Of a stretch of DNA of 64,000 bases, positions 1-6,998 are shown piece after piece. The stretch spans positions 1 to 64,000 of the forward strand of contig CALFBH010000033.1 of the NCBI GenBank assembly GCA_937951615.1. The letters run 5' to 3'. A program made the position numbers and the translations under genes. How positions within the stretch are numbered: the first letter of the stretch is position 1; every line of letters begins with the position of its first letter. Source of the DNA: an uncultured Saprospiraceae bacterium (lineage in GTDB: Bacteria > Bacteroidota > Bacteroidia > Chitinophagales > Saprospiraceae). The notes under the pieces are model-generated. The model was not told the origin of the DNA. It did not search any database and saw only the letters and a list, made by a program, of their open reading frames with translations.

Positions 1-61
1 CGAATGGTTTGGTAGCCAATGGTTTTAACCATGGGCGAGAGAGAAAGTGCAATTTGAATAC

Positions 62-120
62 ACAGGTTTGATAAAAACGTATTTTGCTTCGCAAAATAAT
101 CACTATTGTATAAACCTTGT
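62..120. repeat. Nested palindrome with TTTTGC-TTC-GCAAAA core
   Basis: Core hairpin ATTTTGC-TTC-GCAAAAT at 81-97. It is flanked by the near-complementary arms ACAGGTTTGATA (62-73) and TATAAACCTTGT (109-120). This is one of nine full copies of the same core in the window. Nothing else is recognisable in bases 1-190. Confidence 0.6.
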
Positions 121-190
121 AAACACTATAAACTTCTTTGATCAGCGTTGATAAGATTTGGGGGCTACATATTCAACTTGGGTTAAGGAA

Positions 191-226
191 TAAAGTATTT
201 GACGTTTGGATTTGTGTTTCCACTTA
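191..226 (-). repeat. Short copy of the 105-bp dispersed repeat
   Basis: The minus strand reads GTGGAAACACAAATCCAAAC then GTCAAATAC. It matches the left end of the longer copies near 21009 and 49746. It lies just beyond the stop of the minus-strand hydrolase gene. Confidence 0.6.
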
Positions 227-227
227 C

Positions 228-1283
228 TCAGTCCAGCTTCCCAATCTTCCTATTCTTACGATCACTTTTCTCTGGATAAATCGGCTTCTTATGCACCCTT
301 AGCGGCTCTGCCGAATGCCCATCACTCCACACGCCCATATAGGTCTGCTCGTAAGTATTGCCAAAGGCGAATTGACAATTTTCATTATAAAAAGCACAAT
401 CCATGATGGCATCTAAAAGTTTCCAGTAGCAATAATAATCAGCAGCATCAGTTTGTGAGCGTTTGAAAGCGGCGCGAGTGATATAGTTTCTGCGCTTCAT
501 TTCGTTAAACTGCATATCAATGGAACAAGGACCAGCATGGTCGGCTTCTATGATTCCTGCATATCGCTCATCAACAGACTGAATGATGAGGTTTTTTTGT
601 CGGACGCCTGCGGTATTAAAAATCAATAGCCCTAGATCATCCCCTACAATTTTATCTTTTGCACCAATGATGACGAGTACTTTAATGTCATCATCCAGCT
701 CACTGTAGCTTTTTAATTGGGCTGCTTTAGGTTTGGGCAATCCGGGTTGAGTGGCAAGGAATGCTTTGGGTTTAGGTAAGTCATATTCCCGATATTTTAC
801 GGCAAGATAGGCTGCAATTTTACCGCCATAAGAATGTCCTGTATAGGCGACATTATCTAGTCGGGGACTTATTGTAGTTTCTTTTTGCAAATGTTCCAAT
901 GCGCTTTGAATACCGCTGACTGTATTGTTCACATATTTCCCAGGAAACGGGCGAAACAGTTTTTGTTGGTATCTTGGGAAGATGACGACATTGCCATGTC
1001 CGACAAGATGCTTTATCCAGCCTCCATATACAACCGGGTTTTGTACGCCAAAACCGGGAACGAAAACAACAATATTCGCAGAATCAGGCTTGGGATTGGA
1101 AGGTAGATACATCCAAAATCCACCTGCTTTTTTTCCATATTCGGCAACAATCTCGATATTGAGGTGCTGATAATCCTTACCTCCAGGTCCTGTCTCTGCC
1201 TGAGTAGGCTTATATAATTGCCCAAACAAAGGTTGGATGCAAAATATCAGGATTAAAAATAAAAATGGCTTCAAAAGGTTCAT
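228..1283 (-). CDS. Secreted alpha/beta hydrolase
   Basis: The 351-residue protein starts with a clear signal peptide (hydrophobic residues about 7-20, ending LFG), so it is exported. The nucleophile elbow is visible as GHSYGG (about residues 147-152), and a conserved VVFVPGFG strand/oxyanion segment precedes it near residue 72. A downstream segment, VLVIIGAKDKIVG, fits the strand that carries the acid residue, and a late His (EADHAG) fits the triad. The fold resembles dienelactone-hydrolase/PET-hydrolase-like alpha/beta hydrolases, but the substrate cannot be told from sequence. It is a lone minus-strand gene, with the next gene divergent. No lid domain or T9SS sorting domain was seen. Confidence 0.75.
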   Translation of the reverse strand: MNLLKPFLFLILIFCIQPLFGQLYKPTQAETGPGGKDYQHLNIEIVAEYGKKAGGFWMYLPSNPKPDSANIVVFVPGFGVQNPVVYGGWIKHLVGHGNVVIFPRYQQKLFRPFPGKYVNNTVSGIQSALEHLQKETTISPRLDNVAYTGHSYGGKIAAYLAVKYREYDLPKPKAFLATQPGLPKPKAAQLKSYSELDDDIKVLVIIGAKDKIVGDDLGLLIFNTAGVRQKNLIIQSVDERYAGIIEADHAGPCSIDMQFNEMKRRNYITRAAFKRSQTDAADYYCYWKLLDAIMDCAFYNENCQFAFGNTYEQTYMGVWSDGHSAEPLRVHKKPIYPEKSDRKNRKIGKLD

Positions 1284-1444
1284 AAAAGATTGATTTTGAA
1301 TTTGGACGCAAAGTAAAGAAGAAAGTATAGCATATACACAGATTATTCGATAGTATTTTTTTATGTATATGATTGTGTTTAATGATATGCTTCCTCCATT
1401 TTACGCAGATAGTTGCTCTTTGTTTTCTCCTTGTGTATATTTAA

Positions 1445-1515
1445 ACTTTATTCTGAAATAATTTGTAGGCAGCTAAACAGTTTTTCATGCTGTACAACTT
1501 ATTTCAGAATAAAGT
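1445..1515. repeat. 17-bp perfect inverted repeat, 37-nt spacer
   Basis: ACTTTATTCTGAAATAA (1445-1461) is perfectly complementary to 1499-1515. The spacer contains a weaker inner stem. No T-tract follows, so it is not a typical terminator. It lies in the divergent gap 1284-1753, about 50 bp upstream of a candidate promoter. It may be an operator-like site, a small mobile palindrome or an RNA hairpin. Otherwise the gap holds only AT-rich DNA and a GTGGC-TCT-GCCAC mini-hairpin near 1722-1736. Confidence 0.55.
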
Positions 1516-1566
1516 CTAATTTATTTTTTAATAGTTCTAAATTCGACTGGTCAACAGGAAAATTTA

Positions 1567-1574
1567 TACTTTTG
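1567..1574 (+). promoter_or_regulatory. Candidate -7 element of gpsA promoter
   Basis: TACTTTTG matches the Bacteroidota -7 consensus TAnnTTTG. A weak TTCG about 21 bp upstream could be the -33 element. If used, it gives gpsA a leader of about 170 nt. Confidence 0.4.
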
Positions 1575-1753
1575 CATCGACAAACTAAGTATATCAAATG
1601 ATGGAGTTATTTTTTTGAACGTTTAAAAGAATGTTTGAGTAATATTGATTCATTATAATACCGATATATGTGAAAAACATGTACTCATTTTACCCTTCAT
1701 TCATCTAGTCATTAGGTAGTGGCTCTGCCACGTTCCTTACAAAATAAATAGAC

Positions 1754-2797
1754 TTGAGTAATATAGCTTCGAGAAAGCCAATAGGCATTATTGGGTCAGG
1801 AAGTTTTGGTACAGCCGTAGCTGGATTGATTGCCGTAAATTACCCTGTGCTTATTTGTACCCGTCGGGAAAAGACCTTGCTGTCTATCAATGAGCACCAC
1901 ACACACCTGAATCAGCAATTACCGGAACATATCAGGGCAACAACAAGTATGGAAGAGGTCGCTAAAAAATGCACCCTTATTTTTCCTATTGTTTCTTCTG
2001 AGAACTTTCGGGAAATGATGCAGGAGTTTTCAGCTTATTTGCGTCCGTACCATATTTTAATTCATGGCACAAAAGGTTTTGATACGGCAGATCCGACGCA
2101 TCCTGGCAGCATGGGCGTAAAACGGAAGGGCATTCATACCATGAGTGAAGTGATCTTGCAGGAAAGCTCAGTTGTCAGAGTAGGTTGCTTATCAGGACCC
2201 AATCTAGCTGCAGAAATTTTTGAAGGACAGCCTGCTGCTACAGTCATTGCGAGCAAGTATAATGAGGTAGTGAAAGCTGGGCGACGCGCTTTATTGAGTC
2301 CACGCTTTCAGGTATATGCTACCCGCGATATTACTGGAGCGGAGTTAGCGGGAGCATTAAAAAACATCATTGCATTGGGGTCGGGAATTTTGGGCGGGAT
2401 GGGGCTTGGACAAAACATCTGGGCTTTGTTTGTTACCCGTGGACTAATAGAAATGATACACATCGGTAAAGCGATGGGAGCAGATACAACAGCCTTTTTA
2501 GGCATAGCCGGAATTGGTGATTTGGTGGCAACTGCATCTAGTAAAAAAAGTAGGAACTATACCTTTGGGCTGAAACTTGCTCAAGGGGCATCCTGGCAGG
2601 ATACGGCAGAAAATATGAGTGAAGTAGCGGAAGGTGTCAGAACCCTAAAAATTGTAAAAGAAGCGATGGAGCGTTATGGCGTCCGCGCACCAATTATCGA
2701 AACACTGTATAAAGTAGTTTTTGAACAATATGATTTTAAAGAAGCTATTTCTTTTTTAATGGATTATAAATATGCCCCTGATGTTGATTTTCTTTAA
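1754..2797 (+). CDS. gpsA: NAD(P)-dependent glycerol-3-phosphate dehydrogenase
   Basis: Reduces dihydroxyacetone phosphate to sn-glycerol-3-phosphate for phospholipid synthesis in the cytoplasm. The N-terminal Rossmann motif GIIGSGSFGTAVAG is at residues 11-24. Family signatures follow: SGPNLA (usually SGPSFA), the catalytic-Lys region ALKNIIALGSGI, and GIGDLVATASSKKSRN. The length of 347 residues is normal. The start is TTG at 1754: no ATG lies between the upstream stop and the Rossmann motif, and TTG gives the expected N-terminus. purE follows after 19 bp in the same direction, so the two are probably co-transcribed, although not metabolically linked. Confidence 0.93.
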   Translation: MSNIASRKPIGIIGSGSFGTAVAGLIAVNYPVLICTRREKTLLSINEHHTHLNQQLPEHIRATTSMEEVAKKCTLIFPIVSSENFREMMQEFSAYLRPYHILIHGTKGFDTADPTHPGSMGVKRKGIHTMSEVILQESSVVRVGCLSGPNLAAEIFEGQPAATVIASKYNEVVKAGRRALLSPRFQVYATRDITGAELAGALKNIIALGSGILGGMGLGQNIWALFVTRGLIEMIHIGKAMGADTTAFLGIAGIGDLVATASSKKSRNYTFGLKLAQGASWQDTAENMSEVAEGVRTLKIVKEAMERYGVRAPIIETLYKVVFEQYDFKEAISFLMDYKYAPDVDFL

Positions 2798-2816
2798 AAA
2801 TTTTGGAATTTAAAAG

Positions 2817-3272
2817 ATGAAAGTATTAATCTTAATCGGCTCAACCAGTGATGAGCCAGTGATGAATGACAGCCTGCGCTACCTGAAATGGTTTGGCATT
2901 GAGGCGAACATGCATGTTGCCTCTGCACACAGAAATCCGGCATTGGCAGCCGAACTGACCACTACCGCCAAAGATAAAGGCTATAGCGTTATTATAGCGG
3001 CAGCAGGTATGGCAGCAGCTTTGCCAGGCGTGGTGGCAGCTCATACTTCTTTGCCTGTACTAGGCGTGCCTTTGGAAGGCGGATTAGCAGGCGGAATAGA
3101 TGCCTTGTATTCTATTGTGCAAATGCCACCGGGCGTACCTGTAGGTACATTGGCAGTAGGGAAAGCTGGCGCGCGAAATGCTGCGGTATTGGCTGCCCGT
3201 ATTATTGCCTTACAAGATGCTGGCGTGGCTGCAAAACTAGAGGAGTTTGCGGGGATGGGCTTTAAACTGTAA
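2817..3272 (+). CDS. purE: N5-carboxyaminoimidazole ribonucleotide mutase
   Basis: Class I PurE of 151 residues, which converts N5-CAIR to CAIR in de novo purine synthesis. The phosphate-binding start LILIGSTSDEPVM, the SAHRNP motif (usually SAHRTP) and the glycine-rich IIAAAGMAAALPGVVAAHT segment are all present. The partner purK is not adjacent; the next gene is ung. It starts 19 bp after gpsA, consistent with a shared transcript. The 3' side runs into a degenerate GAATGAGTGAATG word array. Confidence 0.93.
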   Translation: MKVLILIGSTSDEPVMNDSLRYLKWFGIEANMHVASAHRNPALAAELTTTAKDKGYSVIIAAAGMAAALPGVVAAHTSLPVLGVPLEGGLAGGIDALYSIVQMPPGVPVGTLAVGKAGARNAAVLAARIIALQDAGVAAKLEEFAGMGFKL

Positions 3273-3355
3273 GTGAATGGAAGAATGAGTGAATGGTAAA
3301 ATGAATGAGTGAATGTTAGAAATTCATTCATTCATTTTCTCATTCTATCATTTTT
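3273..3355. repeat. GAATGAG/CATTCATT inverted word array
   Basis: Begins at the purE stop codon. The left half repeats GAATGAGTGAATG-like words and the right half repeats CATTCATT and CTCATTC, so the two halves can pair. The loop is near 3318. Related arrays occur near 9961, 13160, 55285 and 56515. Confidence 0.6.
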
Positions 3356-3361
3356 CAAGTA

Positions 3362-3369
3362 TAATTTTG
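3362..3369 (+). promoter_or_regulatory. Candidate -7 element of ung promoter
   Basis: TAATTTTG (TAnnTTTG consensus) lies only 5 bp ahead of the ATG at 3375. This would give an almost leaderless ung mRNA and supports the internal ATG as the true start. Confidence 0.5.
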
Positions 3370-3374
3370 CAACT

Positions 3375-4055
3375 ATGCAAGTAAGCAATGTCAATATAGA
3401 AGAAAGCTGGAAAGCCGTTTTGCAGGAAGAATTTCAGCAACCTTATTTCTCAGCGATTAAAAGTTTTCTGGTGGATGAAAAAAAGAAGGGAAAAGTGATT
3501 TATCCTCCAGGTTCACAAATTTTTAATGCTTTTGATAGTACGCCTTTTCAGGATGTCAAGGTGGTTATCTTAGGACAAGATCCTTATCATAATCCAGGAC
3601 AGGCACACGGATTGTCTTTTTCTGTGCCGATGGGCGTGACAATACCAGCTTCTTTGCGCAATATTTATAAAGAACTGAATGATAATATTGAAGATTTTGT
3701 GCCGCCGAATCACGGGAATCTGGAAAACTGGGTATCACAAGGCGTTTTTTTACTCAACGCCATGTTGACCGTAGAACACAAGCAAGCAGGTTCGCATCGA
3801 AAAATTGGCTGGCAGCGATTTACAGATGCGGTGATACGGAAATTGTCGGAAGAACGGGAAGGTTTGATTTTTATGCTTTGGGGCAATTTTGCGAAAGCTA
3901 AAAAAGCACTGATTGATATAGACAAGCATCATGTCTTGGAAGCCGTTCATCCTTCACCACTGGCAGGTACAGCTTTTCTGGGAAATAAGCATTTTTCTAC
4001 AGCGAATAAGATTTTGGAAGAACAGGGAAAGCAGCCTATTGATTGGAGGTTATAA
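3375..4055 (+). CDS. ung: Uracil-DNA glycosylase
   Basis: Family 1 uracil-DNA glycosylase, which removes uracil from DNA in base-excision repair. With the ATG at 3375 the protein has 226 residues, the usual size. The water-activating Asp is Asp69 in GQDPYH, followed by GQAHGLSFSVP. LLNAMLTVEHKQAGSH and the C-terminal HPSPLAG loop, which carries the catalytic His, are also present. An upstream in-frame ATG at 3309 would add 22 residues encoded by the repeat array, so it was rejected. Confidence 0.95.
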   Translation: MQVSNVNIEESWKAVLQEEFQQPYFSAIKSFLVDEKKKGKVIYPPGSQIFNAFDSTPFQDVKVVILGQDPYHNPGQAHGLSFSVPMGVTIPASLRNIYKELNDNIEDFVPPNHGNLENWVSQGVFLLNAMLTVEHKQAGSHRKIGWQRFTDAVIRKLSEEREGLIFMLWGNFAKAKKALIDIDKHHVLEAVHPSPLAGTAFLGNKHFSTANKILEEQGKQPIDWRL

Positions 4056-4101
4056 TTTGTCCATAGTCCATATGAATATGAAGAATTGAGTAAAAGAAGT
4101 G

Positions 4102-4268
4102 GATTGTTTGAATGGTTTATTGCTAAAAAGGGGACTAGTTACTCTTTTTTCATAAGAAAACGTAAATGACAAATAGGTTGTCTAGCTGTTTGATACCATA
4201 CGCATTTTGCAAAGCAAAATGAAACAATATAACAGTAGCAATAAAACAATCCAACAATAAAACAATCC
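4102..4268. repeat. Nested palindrome, TTTTGC-AAA-GCAAAA core
   Basis: The left arm (GGATTGTTTGAATGGTTTATTGCTA, 4102-4126) is complementary to repeated words at 4233-4268 (AGTAGCAATAAAACAATCC, then AACAATAAAACAATCC). The core ATTTTGC-AAA-GCAAAAT is at 4204-4220, and a second identical core lies outside the arms at 4340-4356. A short GTCCATAGTCCAT remnant is at 4060-4072. Together with the next two entries this fills the ung to 4420 gap. Confidence 0.6.
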
Positions 4269-4274
4269 CAGCAA

Positions 4275-4327
4275 GGTTTAGCAAACTTCCTTTACACGAG
4301 GCAGCCCACAAGTTTACGAAACCGTCG
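4275..4327. repeat. Half copy of the 120-bp nested palindrome
   Basis: Contains only the right half, AGGTTTAGCAAACTTCC then CACAAGTTTACGAACCGTCG. The full copies are at 33802, 53641 and 60756. The missing left half means it can no longer fold as the full element does. Confidence 0.6.
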
Positions 4328-4361
4328 AAACCCACAAACATTTTGCAAAGCAAAATAAAAC

Positions 4362-4394
4362 AAAAAAAGCATCCTACTCGCGATGCAGGATGCT
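4362..4394 (-). terminator. Intrinsic terminator of the 4420 gene
   Basis: On the minus strand AAGCATCCTG...TAGGATGCTT forms a stem, followed by a run of T (the A-run at 4362-4368). Confidence 0.75.
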
Positions 4395-4419
4395 TCTTCT
4401 AAATTTAGAACTCTTTGTA

Positions 4420-4800
4420 TTATTTTACCGTAACTTCATGTTTCAACACATCATTGAAAGTCCTTACCCGTATGGTGTAAGCACCTTTTTCGTAAGCCTC
4501 CATATCCAATTCGTAAATGGTATTGGAAGGTAAACCCATCATATTTTCTTTGTAAATAATTTCACCCTCAGATCCGAGAACTGCAAGGTCATTTACATTT
4601 CCACCCAATGCTTCAATATCAATATAAACGACATTGCTCATGGCATTATTGCGGAAAGAAGATTTTTCTTCTACTTTTTCAATCATAGCATCTGCATCAC
4701 TCATGACCAATGCATCTGCATCAGAGTCCTGAGCTTGGATACTCGTTGAAAGTAAGAAGAAAGTAATAAGTACGAAAGAAACTTTTAAAAACTGCATAGC
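4420..4800 (-). CDS. Small secreted protein with T9SS-like C-terminal fold
   Basis: About 126 residues with a strong signal peptide ending at IQAQ. A short acidic linker is followed by about 80 residues resembling the beta-sandwich of a type A T9SS sorting domain (GSEGEIIYKENM, LDMEAYEKGAYTIRV, ending HEVTVK). It would be almost nothing but a sorting domain, so it may be a cut-down cargo or a surface component in its own right. I do not recognise a specific family. The start is either Met1 (4806) or Met4 (4797); the signal peptide fits both. It has its own terminator at 4362-4394. Confidence 0.6.
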   Translation of the reverse strand, partial: AMQFLKVSFVLITFFLLSTSIQAQDSDADALVMSDADAMIEKVEEKSSFRNNAMSNVVYIDIEALGGNVNDLAVLGSEGEIIYKENMMGLPSNTIYELDMEAYEKGAYTIRVRTFNDVLKHEVTVK

Positions 4801-4917
4801 GAACAAATATTTATGTGGGTTTTGCTTGCTTGCCCAAAGTTACGTGTTGTTTGTCAATTTTGCAATGACAATAATGTCACGAAGTGGCGTTTTCTGTTAT
4901 AGAAATGTCATATTTCA

Positions 4918-6204
4918 CTATTGTGACGCAATTCGCTCTATTTCGGGTACATTTTTAACGACAATTTGTACGGTGCCCCGCAAATATTCTTCCAGCAAAA
5001 CAAGTTTGCCGACCTTCAGTTTGTCTAGTATTTCGGGACGATAATGGCGGATTGTAATCAATTCCAGTTCACTATCCTTTGTGATTTTGAAATCTTCCTG
5101 CAAGTCTGCCACCAGTGCCTCAATGCGTTTTGGACGGTCGGTGAGGCATACTGAAAAGCTAATAGCTGTATTCAGCATCATATTCACTTTCAGGTGATGC
5201 TTCGCCAATAAAGCAAAGATACGACTTAGGTTTTCTTCAGCTACAAAGGAAAAGTTGCGGGTAGAGATATGGAGCAAAGTCTGATTTGACTCGACGACAA
5301 TAATCGGCGGATAATGCGTATCTGTTTCTCCGCTAATCAGCGTCCCTGCGCCCGCTGGCTCAACAAAAGACTTGACGTATAAAGGGATGTTTTTATTTTG
5401 TAATGGCTTGATGGTTTTCGGATGGATAACTTTTGCTCCATAATAAGTCATCTCAATCGCCTCTCGATAAGACAGTCTGTCAAGCTTTGTGACATTTTTA
5501 AATAATTTGGGATTGGCAGTGAGGATACCAGGAACGTCTTTCCAGACTGACATGCTTTCTGCATTCAGACAATAAGAAAAGATAGCAGCCGTAAAGTCGG
5601 ATCCCTCGCGACCAAGTGTAGTCGTAAAATTTTCGGAAGTCCCACCAATAAAACCCTGTGTGACGACAAAGCCCTTTTTGAGCATAGGCGACACAAATTT
5701 AAGGGCGTTTTTTTCAGTCATCTGCCAATCGACAAGCGCTTCCCGATAACTGTTGTTCGTCAGGATAACATCCCGAGCATCCAGCCAATTTGCCGGCAAG
5801 CCAGCCCGATTCAGATAATCCGCTAGAATGCGGGTAGAAATAAATTCACCAATAGACACAATCTGGTCATAAATATAATTATAACTTTCAGCTGGTTCAT
5901 CTTCCAATACCCATTCTACTTCTACAAAGGTATCGTTTACGGCATCAAAAGCTTCGTCGCCAGGCTCAAATAAACCTTGCATAATACCATAATGAAACTG
6001 CTTCACTTCCTCAAATAAAGCCTGCGCTTCTCCAGTTTTATTATAATAGGCATCCACGACTTTTTCTAGTGCATTAGTCATCTTGCCCATGGCAGAAACG
6101 ACAATGACCAGTTGCTCCGTTTTATAATCCTGAAGAATGTTTGCTACATTTTTGACTGCGGCTGCGTCTTTTACTGACGCGCCTCCGAATTTGAATACTT
6201 TCAC
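4918..6204 (-). CDS. lysC: Aspartate kinase
   Basis: Phosphorylates aspartate as the first step to lysine, threonine and methionine. The N-terminal KFGGASV motif (residues 5-11) and the substrate/ATP region TLGREGSDFTAA...VWKDVPGILTANP are clear. The C-terminal third (from about residue 310) has the pattern of ACT regulatory domains, with ISTRNFSF. The 428 residues fit a monofunctional kinase, and no homoserine dehydrogenase domain is attached. It follows two small membrane-protein genes with an 11-bp gap, so it is probably the last gene of a three-gene operon. Allosteric control by Lys or Thr is inferred from the ACT region only. Confidence 0.92.
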   Translation of the reverse strand: MKVFKFGGASVKDAAAVKNVANILQDYKTEQLVIVVSAMGKMTNALEKVVDAYYNKTGEAQALFEEVKQFHYGIMQGLFEPGDEAFDAVNDTFVEVEWVLEDEPAESYNYIYDQIVSIGEFISTRILADYLNRAGLPANWLDARDVILTNNSYREALVDWQMTEKNALKFVSPMLKKGFVVTQGFIGGTSENFTTTLGREGSDFTAAIFSYCLNAESMSVWKDVPGILTANPKLFKNVTKLDRLSYREAIEMTYYGAKVIHPKTIKPLQNKNIPLYVKSFVEPAGAGTLISGETDTHYPPIIVVESNQTLLHISTRNFSFVAEENLSRIFALLAKHHLKVNMMLNTAISFSVCLTDRPKRIEALVADLQEDFKITKDSELELITIRHYRPEILDKLKVGKLVLLEEYLRGTVQIVVKNVPEIERIASQ

Positions 6205-6215
6205 GTTTACTTATT

Positions 6216-6410
6216 TTATCTTAACTGCCTCAGTCTTCTTTTTTGAATCCAATATGTAAGCAGTAATCCTATTGACGTTAAAGGATAAATCAAACAAAAA
6301 AACAGGGCATTTATTTCATAATAGGACAAATTAAACAGATTTGCCAGATTGATAATAAAATCTGTACAATAAACATATAACCAATCCACAAGATGCTGTA
6401 ACTTTTGCAT
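6216..6410 (-). CDS. Small membrane protein, coupled to upstream gene
   Basis: 64 residues. A hydrophobic stretch (YYEINALFFCLIYPLTSIGLLLTYWI, cited here as residues about 30-55) should span the membrane, and the C-terminus is basic (QKRRLRQLR). Its ATG overlaps the stop codon of the 131-residue gene upstream (TAATG), a translational-coupling arrangement that argues the two genes are real. I do not recognise the family. The overlap and the 11-bp gap to the aspartate kinase gene place it in that operon. Confidence 0.55.
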   Translation of the reverse strand: MQKLQHLVDWLYVYCTDFIINLANLFNLSYYEINALFFCLIYPLTSIGLLLTYWIQKRRLRQLR

Positions 6411-6805
6411 TATTCAAATTTTAATGCTTTGATTTCCCTTTGCAAATCAAGTGATTTGATGAGCAGGAAATACATGAAGAGCGGAAACAAGATGACCAGA
6501 AAAACGATATTGGCTAAACCATAGTTTCCTGTCGATTTTAGCGACTTAATGATTCCAAAATATACAGGATCAGTATACTGAAAATAGTTGCCAAGTATTT
6601 TGACATGATTTTCTTTGCAGTAATTGGTGTCATTATGACAAATCCAGGAGCATTTTGTTGTCGTTTTTGTAGCAGAATTTATGGCAGAGATACCTTGTTT
6701 GTTATGTCTGTTTTCTTTAATCCTTGGTCTGGTAAATTCATTGACCAAAACCATGACTAAAAACGGAATAATCAAGAGGATTAAATTTCGAATCCATCTT
6801 TTCAT
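6410..6805 (-). CDS. Two-span membrane protein with Cys/His-rich loop
   Basis: 131 residues with transmembrane segments near residues 7-24 and 98-118. The loop between them has a compact Cys/His cluster (CSWICHNDTNYCKENH, about residues 52-67), likely on the periplasmic side, where it could form disulfides or bind metal. The family was not recognised. It is the first gene of a probable operon with the 64-residue membrane protein and the aspartate kinase. A link to exported-protein processing is possible but is only a guess from the membrane-pair architecture. Confidence 0.55.
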   Translation of the reverse strand: MKRWIRNLILLIIPFLVMVLVNEFTRPRIKENRHNKQGISAINSATKTTTKCSWICHNDTNYCKENHVKILGNYFQYTDPVYFGIIKSLKSTGNYGLANIVFLVILFPLFMYFLLIKSLDLQREIKALKFE

Positions 6806-6852
6806 ATTTTCTTGTTTTGTTGTTGCCCACTTACCCGTTTTGCCTCACCTAA

Positions 6853-6998
6853 CCTCTCCTTCCTTCGGTGGAGAGGGACTTCGCCTGCGGCTGTCGGGCT
6901 TCGCCGACAACCTGGGACTTTATTCATGATCTAATCAACCCGCAACCTGCAAACCCGCAACCCGCAAACTCGCAACTCAACAACCCGCAACTCAATCA
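6853..6998. repeat. GC-rich hairpins and AACCCGCAACC word array
   Basis: CCTCTCC...GGAGAGG (6853-6876) and GTCGG-GCTTCG-CCGAC (6893-6908) form hairpins. From about 6937 the words AACCCGCAACC / AACTCGCAACTC repeat up to the stop codon of the minus-strand barrel gene at 6996. The array supplies that stop (TCA in CAACTCAATCA). Confidence 0.5.

Noticed and set aside
4150-4353. 67-residue minus-strand frame between ung and the 4420 gene
   Set aside because: It spans the palindromes and half repeat; no signal or family support.
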